From NCBI RefSeq assembly GCF_000002985.6, contig NC_003284.9:12276001-12340000 (forward strand): a stretch of 64,000 nt of DNA, in the 5' to 3' direction. Under the pieces are notes generated by a model, which ran no database searches, was not told the DNA's origin, and saw only the letters and a list, made by a program, of their open reading frames with translations. Of this stretch, positions 1-11,658 are shown in pieces. Position 1 is the stretch's first letter. The number at the start of each line of letters is the position of its first letter. Both the position numbers and the translations under genes were made by a program. This DNA is from Caenorhabditis elegans (Eukaryota; Nematoda; Chromadorea; Rhabditida; Rhabditidae).

Positions 1-124
1 TGGTAGTGTTGTACTAGCAGATAAAATATGGTAAATTCTCATGAAGGGTTGAACATTTTTTGCTTGAGGTGTATTTGAATAATAGTCATGATGAATGTAT
101 ATGAAAAACTTTAAATTATACTCG

Positions 125-278
125 ATAGATTGTTACACGAAAAATAGATTGTTACACGAAAAATAGATTGTTACACGAAAAATAGATTGTTACACGAAAA
201 AATAGATTGTTACACGAAAAAATAGATTGTTACACGAAAAATAGATTGTTACACGAAAAATAGATTGTCACACGAAAA
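125..278. repeat. 19-20-bp tandem minisatellite, about 8 copies
   Basis: Eight head-to-tail copies of a unit reading ATAGATTGTTACACGAAAA, with one extra A in two copies and one T-to-C change in the last copy. Copies are almost identical, so the array is young or homogenised. It abuts the AT-rich array that follows. Confidence 0.97.
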
Positions 279-852
279 TTTATTTAATTAATATTTATTT
301 ATTTAATTAATATTTATTTATTTAATTAATATTTATTCATTTAATTAATTAATATTTATTTATTTAATTAATATTTATTTATTTAATTAATATTTATTTA
401 TTTAATTAATATTTATCTATTTATTTAATTAATATTTATTTATTTAATTAATATTTATTTATTCATTTAATTAATATTTATTTATTTAATTAATATTTAT
501 TTATTTAATTAATATTTATTTATTTATTTAATTAATATATATTTATTTATTTAATTAATATATATTTATTTAATTAATATTTATTTATTTATTTAATACT
601 TATCTATTTAATTAGTATTTATTTTTTTAATTAATATTTATTTATTTAATTAATATTTATTTATTCAATTGATATTTATTTTTTCATTTAATATTTATTT
701 ATTCAATTAATATTTATTTATTTAATTAATATTTATTTTTTTATTTAATAAATAAATATTAATTAAATAAATTATTTATTTAATTAATATTTATGTATTT
801 AATTAATATGAATTTATTTAATTAATATTTATTTATTTAATTAATATTTATT
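279..852. repeat. AT-rich tandem array (TTTATTTAATTAATAT unit)
   Basis: Degenerate tandem copies of a roughly 16-base unit made of TTTATTT and AATTAATATT, with 4-base expansions (TTTA) and occasional inversions near 745-775, where the sequence briefly reads as its own complement. No gene is visible. Confidence 0.95.
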
Positions 853-3800
853 TGGTGCTATTTGGTGCTCCATCGGTGCTACATCGGTGCTATTTGGTGC
901 TCCATCGGTGTTAAAGTGGTGCTATTTGGTGCTCCATCGGTGCTACATCGGTGCTATTTGGTGCTCCATCGGTGCTAAAGTGGTGCTTTTTGGTGCTCCA
1001 TCGATGATAAAGTGGTGCTATTTGGTGCTCTATCGGTGCTACATTGGTGCTATTTGGTGCTCCATCGGTGCTAAAATGGTGTCATTTTGTGCTCCATCGA
1101 TGCTAAAGTGGTGCTTTTTTGGTGCTCTATCGGTGCAAAAATGGTGCAATATGGTGCTCCACCGGTGCTACATCGGTGCTAAAGTGGTACTAATTGGTGC
1201 TCCATCGGTGCTACATCGGTGCTAAAGTGGTGCTATTTGGTGCTCCAACGGTGCTACATCGGTGCTACATTGGTGCTATTTGATGTACCAGCGGTGCTAC
1301 ATCGGTGCTATTTGGTGCTACATCGGTGCTAAAGTGGTGCTATTTGGTCTCCATCGGTGCTACATCGGTGCTATTTGGTGCTACATCGATGCTAAAGTGG
1401 TGCTATTTGGTCTCCATCGGTGCTACATTGGTGCTACATTGGTGCTATTTGGTGTTCCATCGGTGCTACATTGGTGCTATTTGGTGCTCCATTGGTGCTA
1501 CATTGGTGCTATTTGGTTTTCCATTGGTGCTACATTGGTGCTTTTTGGTGCTCCATCGGTGCTGAAGTGGTGCTATTTGGTGCTCCATCGGTGCTAAAGT
1601 GGTGCTATTTGGTGTTCCATCGGTGCTACATTGGTGCTATTTGGTGCTCCATTGGTGCTACATTGGTGCTATTTGGTCTCCATCGGTGCTACATTGGTTC
1701 TACATTGGTGCTATTTCGTGTTCCATCGGTGCTACATTGGTGCTATTTCGTGCTCCATCGGTGCTACATTGGTGCTATTTGGTGCTCCATCGGTGCTACA
1801 TCGGTGCTATTTGGTGCTACATCGGTGCTAAAGTGGTGCTATTTGGTCTCCATCGGTGCTACATCGGTGCTATTTGGTGCTACATCGATGCTAAAGTGGT
1901 GCTATTTGGTCTCCATCGGTGCTACATTGGTGCTACATTGGTGCTATTTGGTGTTCCATCGGTGCTACATTGGTGCTATTTGGTGCTCCATTGGTGCTAC
2001 ATTGGTGCTATTTGGTGTTCCATTGGTGCTACATTGGTGCTATTTGGTGTTCCATCGGTGCTGAAGTGGTGCTATTTGGTGCTCCATCGGTGCTAAATTG
2101 GTGCTATTTGGTGCTCCATCGATGCTAAAGTGGTGCTATTTGGTGCTCCATCGGTGCTAAATTGGTGCTATTTGGTGCTCCATCGGTGCTAAAGTGGTGC
2201 TATTTGGTGCTCCATCGGTGCTACATCGGTGCTATTTGGTGCTCCATCGGTGCTAAAGTGGTGCTATTTTGTGCTCCATCGGTGCTACATCGGTGCTATT
2301 TGGTGCTACATCGATGCTAAAGTGGTGCTATTTGGTGCTCCATCGGTGCCTACAACCGGTGCTATTTGGTGCTCCATCGGTGTTAAAGTGGTGCTATTTG
2401 GTGCTCAATCGGTGCTACATAGGTGCTATTTGGTGCTCCATCGGTGCTAAATTGGTGCTATTTGGTGCTCCATTGGTGCTACATTGGTGCTATTTGGTGC
2501 TCCATCGGTGCTAAAGTGGTGCTATTTGGTGCTCCATTGGTGCTACATTGGTGCTATTTGGTGCTCCATCGGTGCTAAATTGGTGCTATTTTGTGCTCCA
2601 TCGGTGCTACATCGGTGCTATTTGATGCTCCATCGGTGCTAAATGGGTGCTATTTGGTGCTCCATCGGTGCTAAAGTGGTGCTATTTGGTGCTCTATCGG
2701 TGCTACATCGGTGCTATTTGATGCTCCATCGGTGCTAAATGGGTGCTATTTGGTGCTCCATCGGTGCTAAATTGGTGCTATTTGGTGCTCCATCGGTGAT
2801 AAAGTGGTGCTTTTTGGTGCTCCATCGGTGATAAAGTGGTGCTTTTTGGTGCTCCATCGGTGCTAAATTGGTGCTATTCGGTGCTCCATCGGTGCTACAT
2901 TGGTGTTATTTGGTGCTCCATCGGTGATAAAGTGGTGCTTTTTGGTGCTCCATCGGTGATAAAGTGGTGCTTTTTGGTGCTCCATCGGTGCTAAATTGGT
3001 GCTATTCGGTGCTCCATCGGTGCTACATTGGTGTTATTTGGTGCTCCATCGGTGATAAAGTGGTGCTTTTTGGTGCTCCATCGGTGCTAAAGTGGTGCTA
3101 TTTGGTGCTCCATCGGTGCTAAATTGGTGCTATTCGGTGCTCCATCGATGATAAAGTGGTGCTAAATTGGTGCTATTCGGTGCTCCATCGGTGCTAAATT
3201 GGTGCTATTTGGTGCTCCATCGGTGCTAAATTTGTGCTATTTGGTGCTCTATCGGTGCTACATCGGTGCTATTTGGTGCTCCATCGGTGCTAAATTGGTG
3301 CTATTTTGTGCTCCATCGGTGCTACATTGGTGCTATTTGGTGCTCCATCGGTGATAAAGTGGTGCTATTTGGTGCTCCATCGGTGATAAAGTGGTGCTAT
3401 TTGGTGCTCCATCGGTGCTAAATTGGTGCTATTCGGTGCTCCATCGGTGCTACATTGGTGCTATTTGGTGCTCCATCGGTGATAAAGTGGGGCTTTTTGG
3501 TGCTCCATCGGTGCTACATTGGTGTTATTTGGTGCTCCATCGGTGATAAAGTGGTGCTTTTTGGTGCTCCATCGGTGCTAAAGTGGTGCTATTTGGTGGT
3601 CCATCGGTGCTAAATTGGTGCTATTCGGTGCTCCATCGGTGCTACATTGGTGTTATTTGGTGCTCCATCGGTGATAAAGTGGTGCTTTTTGGTGCTCCAT
3701 CGGTGCTAAATTGGTGCTATTCGGTGCTCCATCGGTGCTACATTGGTGTTATTTGGTGCTCCATCGGTGATAAAGTGGTGCTTTTTGGTGCTCCATCGGT

Positions 3801-4127
3801 GCTAAAGTGGTGCTATTTGGTGCTCCATCGGTGCTAAATTGGTGCTATTCGGTGCTCCATCGATGATAAAGTGGTGCTAAATTGGTGCTATTCGGTGCTC
3901 CATCGGTGCTAAATTGGTGCTATTTGGTGCTCCATCGGTGCTAAATTGGTGCTATTTGGTGCTCCATCGATGATAAGGTGGTGCTTTTTGGTGCTCCATC
4001 GGTGCTAAAGTGGTGCTATTTGGTGCTCCATCGATGATAAAGTGGTGCTTTTTGGTGCTCCATCGGTGCTAACGTAGTTTTATTTGGTGCTCCATCGGTG
4101 CTAAAGTGGTGCTATTTGGTATTTTGT
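853..4127. repeat. 3.3-kb minisatellite: 33-bp units built from three 11-mers
   Basis: The basic unit is an 11-mer of the form GTGCTNNNNNG. Variants alternate in order (GTGCTATTTGG, TGCTCCATCGG, then TGCTAAAGTGG or TGCTACATTGG), giving a 33-bp higher-order unit that repeats about 100 times. Larger blocks are duplicated as well: the stretch near 1305-1560 recurs near 1805-2060. Since 33 is a multiple of three and the unit lacks stop codons in some frames, it yields long overlapping open frames of Cys-Tyr-Leu-Val-Leu-His type. These are artefacts of the repeat and I do not call them genes. Confidence 0.97.
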
Positions 4128-4134
4128 GGTGGTG

Positions 4135-4240
4135 AGAACCGATTGGAACCATTTTAGAACCGATTGGAACTATTTGGGAACCAATTAGAACCATTTTGGA
4201 ACCAATTGGAACCGTTTCAGAACTAATTGGAACCGTTTTA
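4135..4240. repeat. 21-22-bp tandem repeat, about 5 copies
   Basis: Five diverged copies of a unit like GAACCGATTGGAACCATTTT directly follow the minisatellite. It shares no obvious sequence with the 11-mer array, so it is a separate expansion at the same place. Confidence 0.9.
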
Positions 4241-4784
4241 GAGCTGTATAGTGTATTCCCCTACCTCTAAATTTTCCGCTGTTTATTTCAATTTACATGC
4301 TATGAATATCAATTTAAAAAAAAGGGAATATTTAATGACATGGTCAGTTTTGGAGCAGATCAGAATTCAAAAAAGAGGCATTTTCTCGTATAAATAGGAA
4401 CTGGTGAACCACATTCAATGATTTGAAGGTGTGAATTGTTTTAAAATTATTGGATGTCTGCGCATTCTGAATTCTGTGATCAATTCCGTTATTATTTAAA
4501 ATCCTATTTTCTACTAAGAGTTTGAAAGAAGAACTACTTTGTCAGTCCGAGAGAGTCCAGTCCGTTCATTTCCGAACATTTTAGAGTGTACCATCTGTTT
4601 CACAGCTTGTTTATTTGAAAACTGAAAACTACAATGTTCAAGGACGTGACATGAAAATTGTGCTCTGTTTATTTAAACTAGTTAAACTTTTGCAATTTTC
4701 ATTCATAATTTTCTAACTTCGAGAAATTTCTAAAACGGTTTCTTATCAATTTTATATAGTTTGCACAAAATTTCATTGGCTGGA
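4241..4784. other. 5' flank of the first paralogue gene
   Basis: About 540 bases of ordinary AT-rich sequence with no open frame of note. It presumably holds the promoter of the gene starting at 4785, but no specific element can be singled out. Confidence 0.5.
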
Positions 4785-6493
4785 ATGTCTCACGAAACTC
4801 CCGATCCGCTTTCACTTCCAACAATACCTCTGTTCACCCCAAATGATTTCCCTCCAATATCCGGTAAGTAATTATACATAGTTATATAAATTATGTATTA
4901 TATATTTTGAGTCAAACCAATTCAACTCGATCCATTAGAAAAGTTAAAAACTCAATTCAATACCACAACTTCAAAGGTGATTCCGAATTCTTCTTATGTT
5001 TCTCAAGCTCTTCCCTTTGTTTTACTTAGTTTTGGAAAAGTATGCTGGCTAAGCTCCCAAGGAGGAGTTATAAGGACTCGCGATAATCGGAATTGTACGT
5101 TCCAGCTTAACGACTTTTGCGACAATGTGAGTTATAATTTGTTTAAAAATTTGACGTTTTATTCGATATACTTACAGTCGGTCACGGATCTTACGAAAGT
5201 GCTCCGCATTGGATTCATTTTGAAATTTTCGGCAATACAAAATGAAGAGAAAGAGTATACTGCAACATCTGTTCACCCTATTTGTGGTCATGAAACTAAA
5301 ATCAAATTTCGTGAGAATAAAATTGTAGAAGTAAAATCTTCGTGCAATATTCTATCTAAGGATTTTTATTGTCCGATGATGGAACTTGTTGCGTGTCAGT
5401 TTCTTCTCGGGACATTCCGTGGAAATATAACAATTTCTTTGCCTTTTTGCAGGTAAGGTTGGCGGATCAAAAGTTGTGAAGTCAAAAATTTGTTTACAGT
5501 ATAATAGCTCAATTGTCACTTTATGCTGAAAATTCTCTCAAAAAGTACATAGGTGACTCTACTACAAAACTTCGTGTTTTTATCGAACGACGTACTCACC
5601 TCTTTAGAGTAGATGGAGAGGTGGTTGTTCTTCTGGTAAAAAAACTGAATCAGAACACTAATTTGTATTTTTCTTTCAGCATCCAATCGTATTAACGACA
5701 GTTAATATGCTCTCTGGCTATCTTCTTCGTAGTGGTGGAGTCACGTCCGTTCAAAACGTACTTACGTTCTACCAGAGTCCAATTTTTCCGGCATATCTCA
5801 GAAACTATTTTGGTTCTGACTTTAATTCATTGGTGAGAATTCTTGAAGGACACAAATGGATTTTTGCGGTATTTCCTGATAAAGATTATGTATCAACACT
5901 GAGGAATCTTCCACCATTCAACTACTTTGGATATTTTGATAATCAGTTCTTCATTGCTCCGCCACTTCACCAGGCTATCTACCAAAGTTGCCCACCAGGA
6001 TTACAAAACGATCATTCTCAGTACCTCTCTTGTTTTCAACGCCCGATGCCGTCAGTTTCAGAGAAAACACAGGAGGAACTCCCTCTAAAATTAATGCTTC
6101 CTACTTTGCCAGTTACTCCAAATCAACCTTTCAACAGCATTGATCCACTGCATTGTTCATCAGCAACCGGAGAAGGGACAACGTTGTACAACGCTGCCTG
6201 GGAACACGTAGAAAAACACATGAACCTTTGTTCATTCGAGCAGAAAATTCAGGCGAATCTAATCAAAAATGCTTCAAACTTTAATTCTGGAACAAGCCTT
6301 TTCTCTACGATTAATGAGTGGAATATACTCGGTAAACCAGATGGTAAGCAGTCACATTTTTTTTTCTCTTAAATTTTTTATTTCAGAATTAAACAAATCG
6401 AAAGCTGATACAAACATTTCCTCGATTTACGGCGTCAACGAAGTGCTTACTGAGAAGTTTGGTCCCATCAACTACGGACCAATTCATAATTAA
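4785..6493 (+). CDS. Nematode tandem-family protein, paralogue 1 (482 aa, six exons)
   Basis: Exons by eye: 4785-4863, 4939-5126, 5178-5452, 5500-5635, 5680-6343, 6387-6493; all junctions are GT-AG with matching phase (1,0,2,0,1). The 482-aa product shares with the genes at 7321 and 14839 the blocks GVIRT, TDLTKVLRIG, FIERRTHLF, SGGVTS and YVSTLRNLP. No signal peptide or membrane segment is visible. The two blocks ending in RTHLF..V and W.FAVF...YVS look like small winged-helix units of the LOTUS/Egalitarian kind, but this is only inference. The C-terminal third is low in structure and poorly conserved. This copy is the most diverged and AT-rich of the three. AATAAA lies at 6534. I do not recognise the family; function unknown. 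Confidence 0.85.
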
Positions 6494-7320
6494 TACGGAC
6501 TTTGGTTTTCGAATGAGAAAAATTTATCTTTCTAATAAATTTTACACCGACTTGTAAAAGTTTATTGTCTTCCCTCCTTAAAACTTACAGAATCAATAAA
6601 TTATAAAATAATTGTTTTAAAAAATGAACATTTATCAAGCTATAAGTTTCCCATGCTTTTTTATAACTTTCCAAGCACTAAATCATGTTTTTGGAAACAT
6701 TAATATTGAACGAAAACTCTGAAATATTATAGAATTTAAGTTTTGATAAGTTTAAAAAGTGCAAATATCGGAGTTTTCTGAAATTTCTGGTTTAAGAAAT
6801 TTTTGTCGATTGGGAATTGTTTTTGACAAACAGAAATTGCCGCTGGCCCTTGTTTAAATGCTCTTAAACTTTAATTTTTTTGTTAAACTATTTTAGTTTA
6901 ATAAATTTCATTGGAATTAAATATTAGCATCATTTACAGGACAAATTCAACAGAAATTATCCGATCCGCGTCGCGTCGCAACAATACTAGGCCTACTTTT
7001 TGAATCAACACTCCCCTCTTTTCCCTCCTCTCTTTTCCTCATTTTCTATTTGTCTCTCCCTTTGCACAGTCTCTCCGCTAAAGGGAGGGGGAGGTGTGCA
7101 AGTGCGCTCTCCTAAATTGATCTACTTGCGGGAAATTTCGCAACTTAGGAAATCGACCCCACTCATTTGTCATCATTTACACAGGAAGGTGCGCGCAGTT
7201 GTTTCTTTTTGCTTTTTTCTCTTTCTTTTTTCATTTTTCTTAATTTTTGATTTACATTTAGCAAATTTTGAACATTCCTATTTCAGAGCCATTCTCTCTT
7301 ACTTGAATCGTGTTTTCAAA
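6494..7320. other. Intergenic region between paralogues 1 and 2
   Basis: AT-rich for 500 bases, then a pyrimidine-rich stretch (7000-7070) and a G-rich run (7082-7095) ahead of paralogue 2. The frame of paralogue 2 is open back to 7000, so an earlier non-ATG or spliced start cannot be excluded, but the first ATG is at 7321. Confidence 0.5.
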
Positions 7321-8954
7321 ATGCATTTTCATGTCAACAATGTTGTCACTTCTTCGCAAATCGATGATGTTCTTGTCAAGATTTGTACTGGACCCCTTTT
7401 TGATAATGGGACGCCGTTCATCACGTATGGCTGTGTGCTCCATTTGAGCTCTGAACGAGGAATCATCCGAACTTTTGATGAGAAACTGTGCTTGTTTGAA
7501 CTCAAGGATTTGAACATGGATGTAAGAGAGTTTAAAAATTGAAAAGAACAATTAATATTATGTTTTCAGGGTGTTGTTGATATGACTGACGTTTTGCCTC
7601 TTGGATGTACCTTGAAGTTTTTCGCTACGCGACAAAATCACCATACGTTCACAGCGAGTAACGTGAGCCCAATCTGTGAACCGGCTGCTCAATTAATCTT
7701 CCTGAACAGCACGGAAATGAATGTCATCACTCCCGATTTCACTTCTACTGGCTCCAGCAATCATTACTCTGTGGAAAAGGAGCGATTTGCCTACGTGAGA
7801 ATTCTCGAGCTCTTCCAGCAACAAGCTGTCCTCTCTTTGCCACTGAGCAGGTAAGCATTACAGAATTGATTTTTGAAACTCTCTCTCTTAAAATATATTT
7901 TCAGCATGATAAGTGAGTTGGGCAAGTTCGGTGAAGACGATGTCTCTCAATACATTGGTATTTCGGATGAAGAACGTGGCATGTTCATCAAGCGTCGCAC
8001 CCATCTTTTCACTGTTGGATGGAACGATTTGGTCACTCTTCAGGTTTGTTCACAAATTTTGAAATGAAATAGCATATTGTTTTTTTTTCAGAGTCCAGAC
8101 TTCTACCAGGCGATTGTTCTAATCCTTTCGTACATCCTTTGCAACGGAGGTGTCACATCAACTGAGAATGTCTTCGAGTTCTACCAGACCGATAACGTGC
8201 CGCTGTCTGTTCGTCAACGTACGGGAAGTGACATGAATTCCTTCCGGGAAATTATCGATTTTCACTCGTGGGCGTTCACTTTATCATCTCACGGTACCTA
8301 TGTTTCTGCCAAGAGAAACTTGCCACATTTCGACTACATGTCCTTCTTCGAAGGAATTGTGTGCACCGCAACACCACAACGACATCAGAAGAGTAAGCTT
8401 CTCAAGCACCCACCAGGATTGCAAATTCCACTGTTGAATACCAGAGCACAAGCTCTTGGGCAGGCATCCATGCATCAGCAACAGCAGGAACACATTTCTA
8501 ATCCGTATCAAGGATATCAGCCATATTTGCACCGTGAAGATATGACCAATGGAATGAAGAAGCCAACTGGGACTCTGATCGATGGAGCAAACCAAAAGCA
8601 TTGTTTTGGGATGCAGGTTTCATCACCGGACCGGAATGCTTTCGAAAAGCCATCAGTATTTGGCCACACATGGGGTGATGTGATCGCTTTCAATAAGAAC
8701 TCTGCAAACTTCTCACGTGGAATGCAATCCAAGAGAAGATACAATCTCTCCTCCATGTTCAGAAACCTGAAGTGTAAGTTTTCTTTAGAAAATAGTTCAT
8801 CGTTTTCGTTCATCGGCTTAAATAATTTTCAGATTCTGGATTCCGCTCATCAATTGACTCCACGTCAAGCTCCGACGATTCTCAATCCTTGGATAATTGC
8901 TCGACTTCTGGTGTGAACAACATGCTCATTGGTTGCGGTCCACAAATGTATTAG
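7321..8954 (+). CDS. Nematode tandem-family protein, paralogue 2 (474 aa, five exons)
   Basis: Exons 7321-7521, 7570-7850, 7905-8043, 8092-8773, 8833-8954; phases 0,2,0,1, matching the other two copies except that the short first exon is absent. Conserved blocks in order: SSERGIIRTFDEKLC (about 45-60), DMTDVLPLGCTLKFF, FIKRRTHLFTVGWND, CNGGVTSTENVF, QRTGSDMNSF, YVSAKRNLPHF. The tail after about residue 290 is Gln/Asn/Ser-rich and probably disordered. Codons end in C or G far more often than in its two neighbours, which suggests stronger expression and purifying selection; it may be the ancestral copy. Poly(A) signal AATAAA near 9291. No known domain recognised; a nucleic-acid-binding winged-helix role is only a guess. 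Confidence 0.88.
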
Positions 8955-9407
8955 ATATTTTTTGAGCTTGTATTCTTTTTGCCATAGTGCCAATTGTCCG
9001 TAAATTTATGTTCCCATTTTTTACCAAAAAACTCCCCGTATAGTTTTATCACACCAACCCTATTGTGTTCCCATCCCCTAGTTTATTGATTGCCGGTATC
9101 TCCTTAGAACGAGGTATCAAGAGTATTGCCTTGCTTCTTGCTTCTCATGATAATTATTAATCAATGACCCATATAATAGATTTGATTATAGTATTAACTG
9201 AAATTTATAATATTCCCTTCTCCTTTTGTTGCCTTGGTTAAGCATTCAAGTTTTACATTTGTCATTAAAATGTTCTTTCTATAGAGTTTTGAATAAAAAC
9301 TGATTTCAGATCGAATAAGAAAATGCGTTTTCTGGAAGTACGTATTTACTTAGATTGGACTGCATCAGAAAGCGTTAAAATCCGATTTCCGAACGGTTAA
9401 GATGTCC
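8955..9407. other. 3' UTR and flank of paralogue 2
   Basis: Long AT-rich 3' region running to AATAAA near 9291. Beyond it nothing is recognised up to the minus-strand open frame at 9408. Confidence 0.5.
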
Positions 9408-9722
9408 CTACGAGGGACGCCATTTCTCTAAACCACGCTTAACCTCTATGGAAAAATACTGTATATTCCCGCAATCTATGACCGAATGAAGCGGTCGTTT
9501 CCGTGGCATCAAATTGATGACTTCGTTTTTACAATATTTTGTTGTTAACAAATTATCGATTTCTGCCACAGAAAAGTTGTTTATATGTAGTAGTGTTTGC
9601 TGTATTTGCGGCTCGTCACAAGTTAACCACGTCGGATTATTTTTCAAGTATTCCTTATGTTTTTCTTTCTTATTGATGTTTGTTCTTGAATGATTTAGGG
9701 ATGGTTCAAAAAGTGGTTCCAT
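9408..9722 (-). CDS. Possible 104-aa open frame, unrecognised
   Basis: A single clean open frame of 104 codons starting with MEPLFEPS. Composition looks protein-like (mixed, with WLTCDEP and YFSIEVKRGLEKW), unlike the low-complexity spurious frames nearby. No splice partner, homologue or upstream signal was found. It could be a single-exon gene, an exon remnant or chance. Confidence 0.25.
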   Translation of the reverse strand: MEPLFEPSLNHSRTNINKKEKHKEYLKNNPTWLTCDEPQIQQTLLHINNFSVAEIDNLLTTKYCKNEVINLMPRKRPLHSVIDCGNIQYFSIEVKRGLEKWRPS

Positions 9723-9823
9723 ACGTCACGTGATGCCTAATCGAATTAAAGACGTTGAAAGCAGACCAAAAAGTGTTAGCTCGTCAGTCTCAGTTCAACG
9801 TTTCGCTTTCATATACATACACC

Positions 9824-11253
9824 ATGAAGCCCGAAATCTATGTTTTTATACTGTCATCATATCTCTACCGGTGTTTTGCCATTGTTGGTCCTATCACAGA
9901 AGATTTTGTGCAATACTTGAAAGAGTGCGTTTAAGGGAATTACAGATAATGAGAACTCTTATCAAATCAAATTCAGAGTGGAACATACAAATTCCGGGTT
10001 GCTTCGCCACGTTAAAAGTTTCGATCACACTGGGTCATTCGGAGGGAAAAGTTTTCCACAAGAAAAAGTAGAAACAAGAATAGGTTATTGAAAATAGAAA
10101 ATTTAACTTTCAGGTTAAACATTCACCAATTGTATTCATTCACGGAAATTCGGATTCTGCGTTGAAATATGGTAATGATCAATATCAGTCCGGTTGGGAC
10201 ACAGTTGTCCAGTATTTTATGGATCGTGGATATACGCTGGCAGAGCTATATGGAATATCTTATGGTGACAGGAACATGACACAATCTGTTTTTAGGTAGA
10301 AAATTATACTACACATTGACTTTGGTTCTGTAAACCTAGAAATTGATTCTAGAGTTTTCAACTGTCAGGACCTATTGCTCCATCGCCAGCTTCTTCTCTC
10401 AGTTTTAGTGTACACCGGTGCCCGACATATTGACATCATTGCTCATTCAATGGGAGTAAGCATCGCACGGGCAATTATCCAAGGCGGAAAAGTTTATATT
10501 TTTGAATACTTATTCTTAATCAAGGAATTTGTAGTTCACATCAGAGAAAGAATCGTGTGACCTTGGTTCAGACTTTTCATCTTTAATAGGAACATTCATA
10601 GCAATTTCCTCTGCAAATTATGGAATGTGTTCATGTGAAGCTGGCACGGCTTTTCCAGCTTGTGACAAAGAAGTGATACGAAAAATTAACCCATTGGAGT
10701 ATTAATTCGAAGTTTCAGATTGGTTTTTTCCCGGGTTATTGTCCAAGACAAAACTGTTCTTCTCCAAGTATTAAAATTGGTGCTCAATGCTATAAGGCAA
10801 GTTTTGAATTGATAACTTTAAATTGCGTTCAGGAACCAATTGGAAAGCAAAAAATCTTTTCTTCAGACAAAGTACTCCAAATTTCTAACAAAGCTCAATA
10901 AAGTTCATAAAAAAGAAGCAGAATTCATAGCCAGTATTTGGAGCAAAGGTAAAACCTAGAAATATCTTTTGAAACAAACATCAGAAAATTTCAGATGATG
11001 AAGTTTTTCTGAAAGGGAATCTAGTTTGGGGAAAACAGACATCATTGGTCCCAGGCAGCAACATTTGGAAGGTTGAATTTCATTTGAACAATAATTAAAT
11101 TATATTCTATTGCAGGAGTATCCTCAGTTAACACATATGGAAACTAAAACTGAAACAGCAGCGGACCAATTTAAAATCATTACTTCAAGATCTGCTCCGT
11201 CAGCGCAAACTAAAAAATCATATGCGAAAAGAAAAAACTGGAATTTTTATTGA
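9824..11253 (+). pseudogene. Class 2 lipase (alpha/beta hydrolase), one-base frameshift in exon 1
   Basis: Eight exons fit the nematode secreted lipase class 2 pattern: 9824-10067, 10114-10295, 10353-10491, 10547-10672, 10719-10796, 10867-10948, 10995-11071, 11116-11253. Visible hallmarks are a hydrophobic N-terminal leader, GPITEDFVQYL, SFGGK, VFIHGNSDSA (oxyanion region), IIAHSMGVSIAR with the nucleophile Ser in HSMG, and SANYG; family members hydrolyse ester lipids outside the cell. The frame breaks at 9930-9932: a run of three T gives a TAA at 9932-9934, while removing one base restores a frame that stays open through every later exon to TGA at 11251 (about 354 codons). Intron 5 uses a GC donor (AAG|GCAAGT at 10797). 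Either a very young pseudogene, a sequence error, or an unusual exon 1 structure. Confidence 0.72.
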
Positions 11254-11658
11254 CAGAATTGAATGCATAAAGATTTATATCACTTTATAGTTTTTGGTAG
11301 TTCAAGCTCATTGTTCAAATGAAAAGTTTTTCATGTTCACGGTGTACTTCAACTTTTTTTTATTCGTTAATTTTTAGGTTTGTATCAAGATTTTGTTTCA
11401 ACCGAGTATTAGCGTACAGCAACTTTTACAGTTTTCAGCAATCAAAAATTTTTAGATTGGACAATTTTGGCAACTACCGATGACAACATCAAATAACAAT
11501 TACATCTTGAAAAACAGAGACACTCTGAAAGAGGCCAATATCTCACCTTAAAAGAAAGAATAAAAACGATTGTTTTAAAAAATATGTACATATGAAAAGT
11601 TCCACCCTAATCTTTTGGCAACTTCGGAAAAAAAATTCCAAGTAGTGACACTTTGCAA
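11254..11658. other. Intergenic, nothing recognised
   Basis: AT-rich sequence between the convergent lipase and minus-strand gene. It probably contains both 3' UTRs. Confidence 0.5.

Noticed and set aside
125-278. CRISPR-like array
   Set aside because: Units are contiguous without unique spacers, and the genome is a metazoan one.
887-3837. Nine overlapping open frames of 60-214 codons rich in Cys, Tyr, Leu, Val
   Set aside because: They are translations of the 11/33-bp minisatellite in several frames at once; no splice signals or unique sequence.
7258-7551. Minus-strand open frames opposite the first exon of paralogue 2
   Set aside because: Shadow frames of a well-supported exon.
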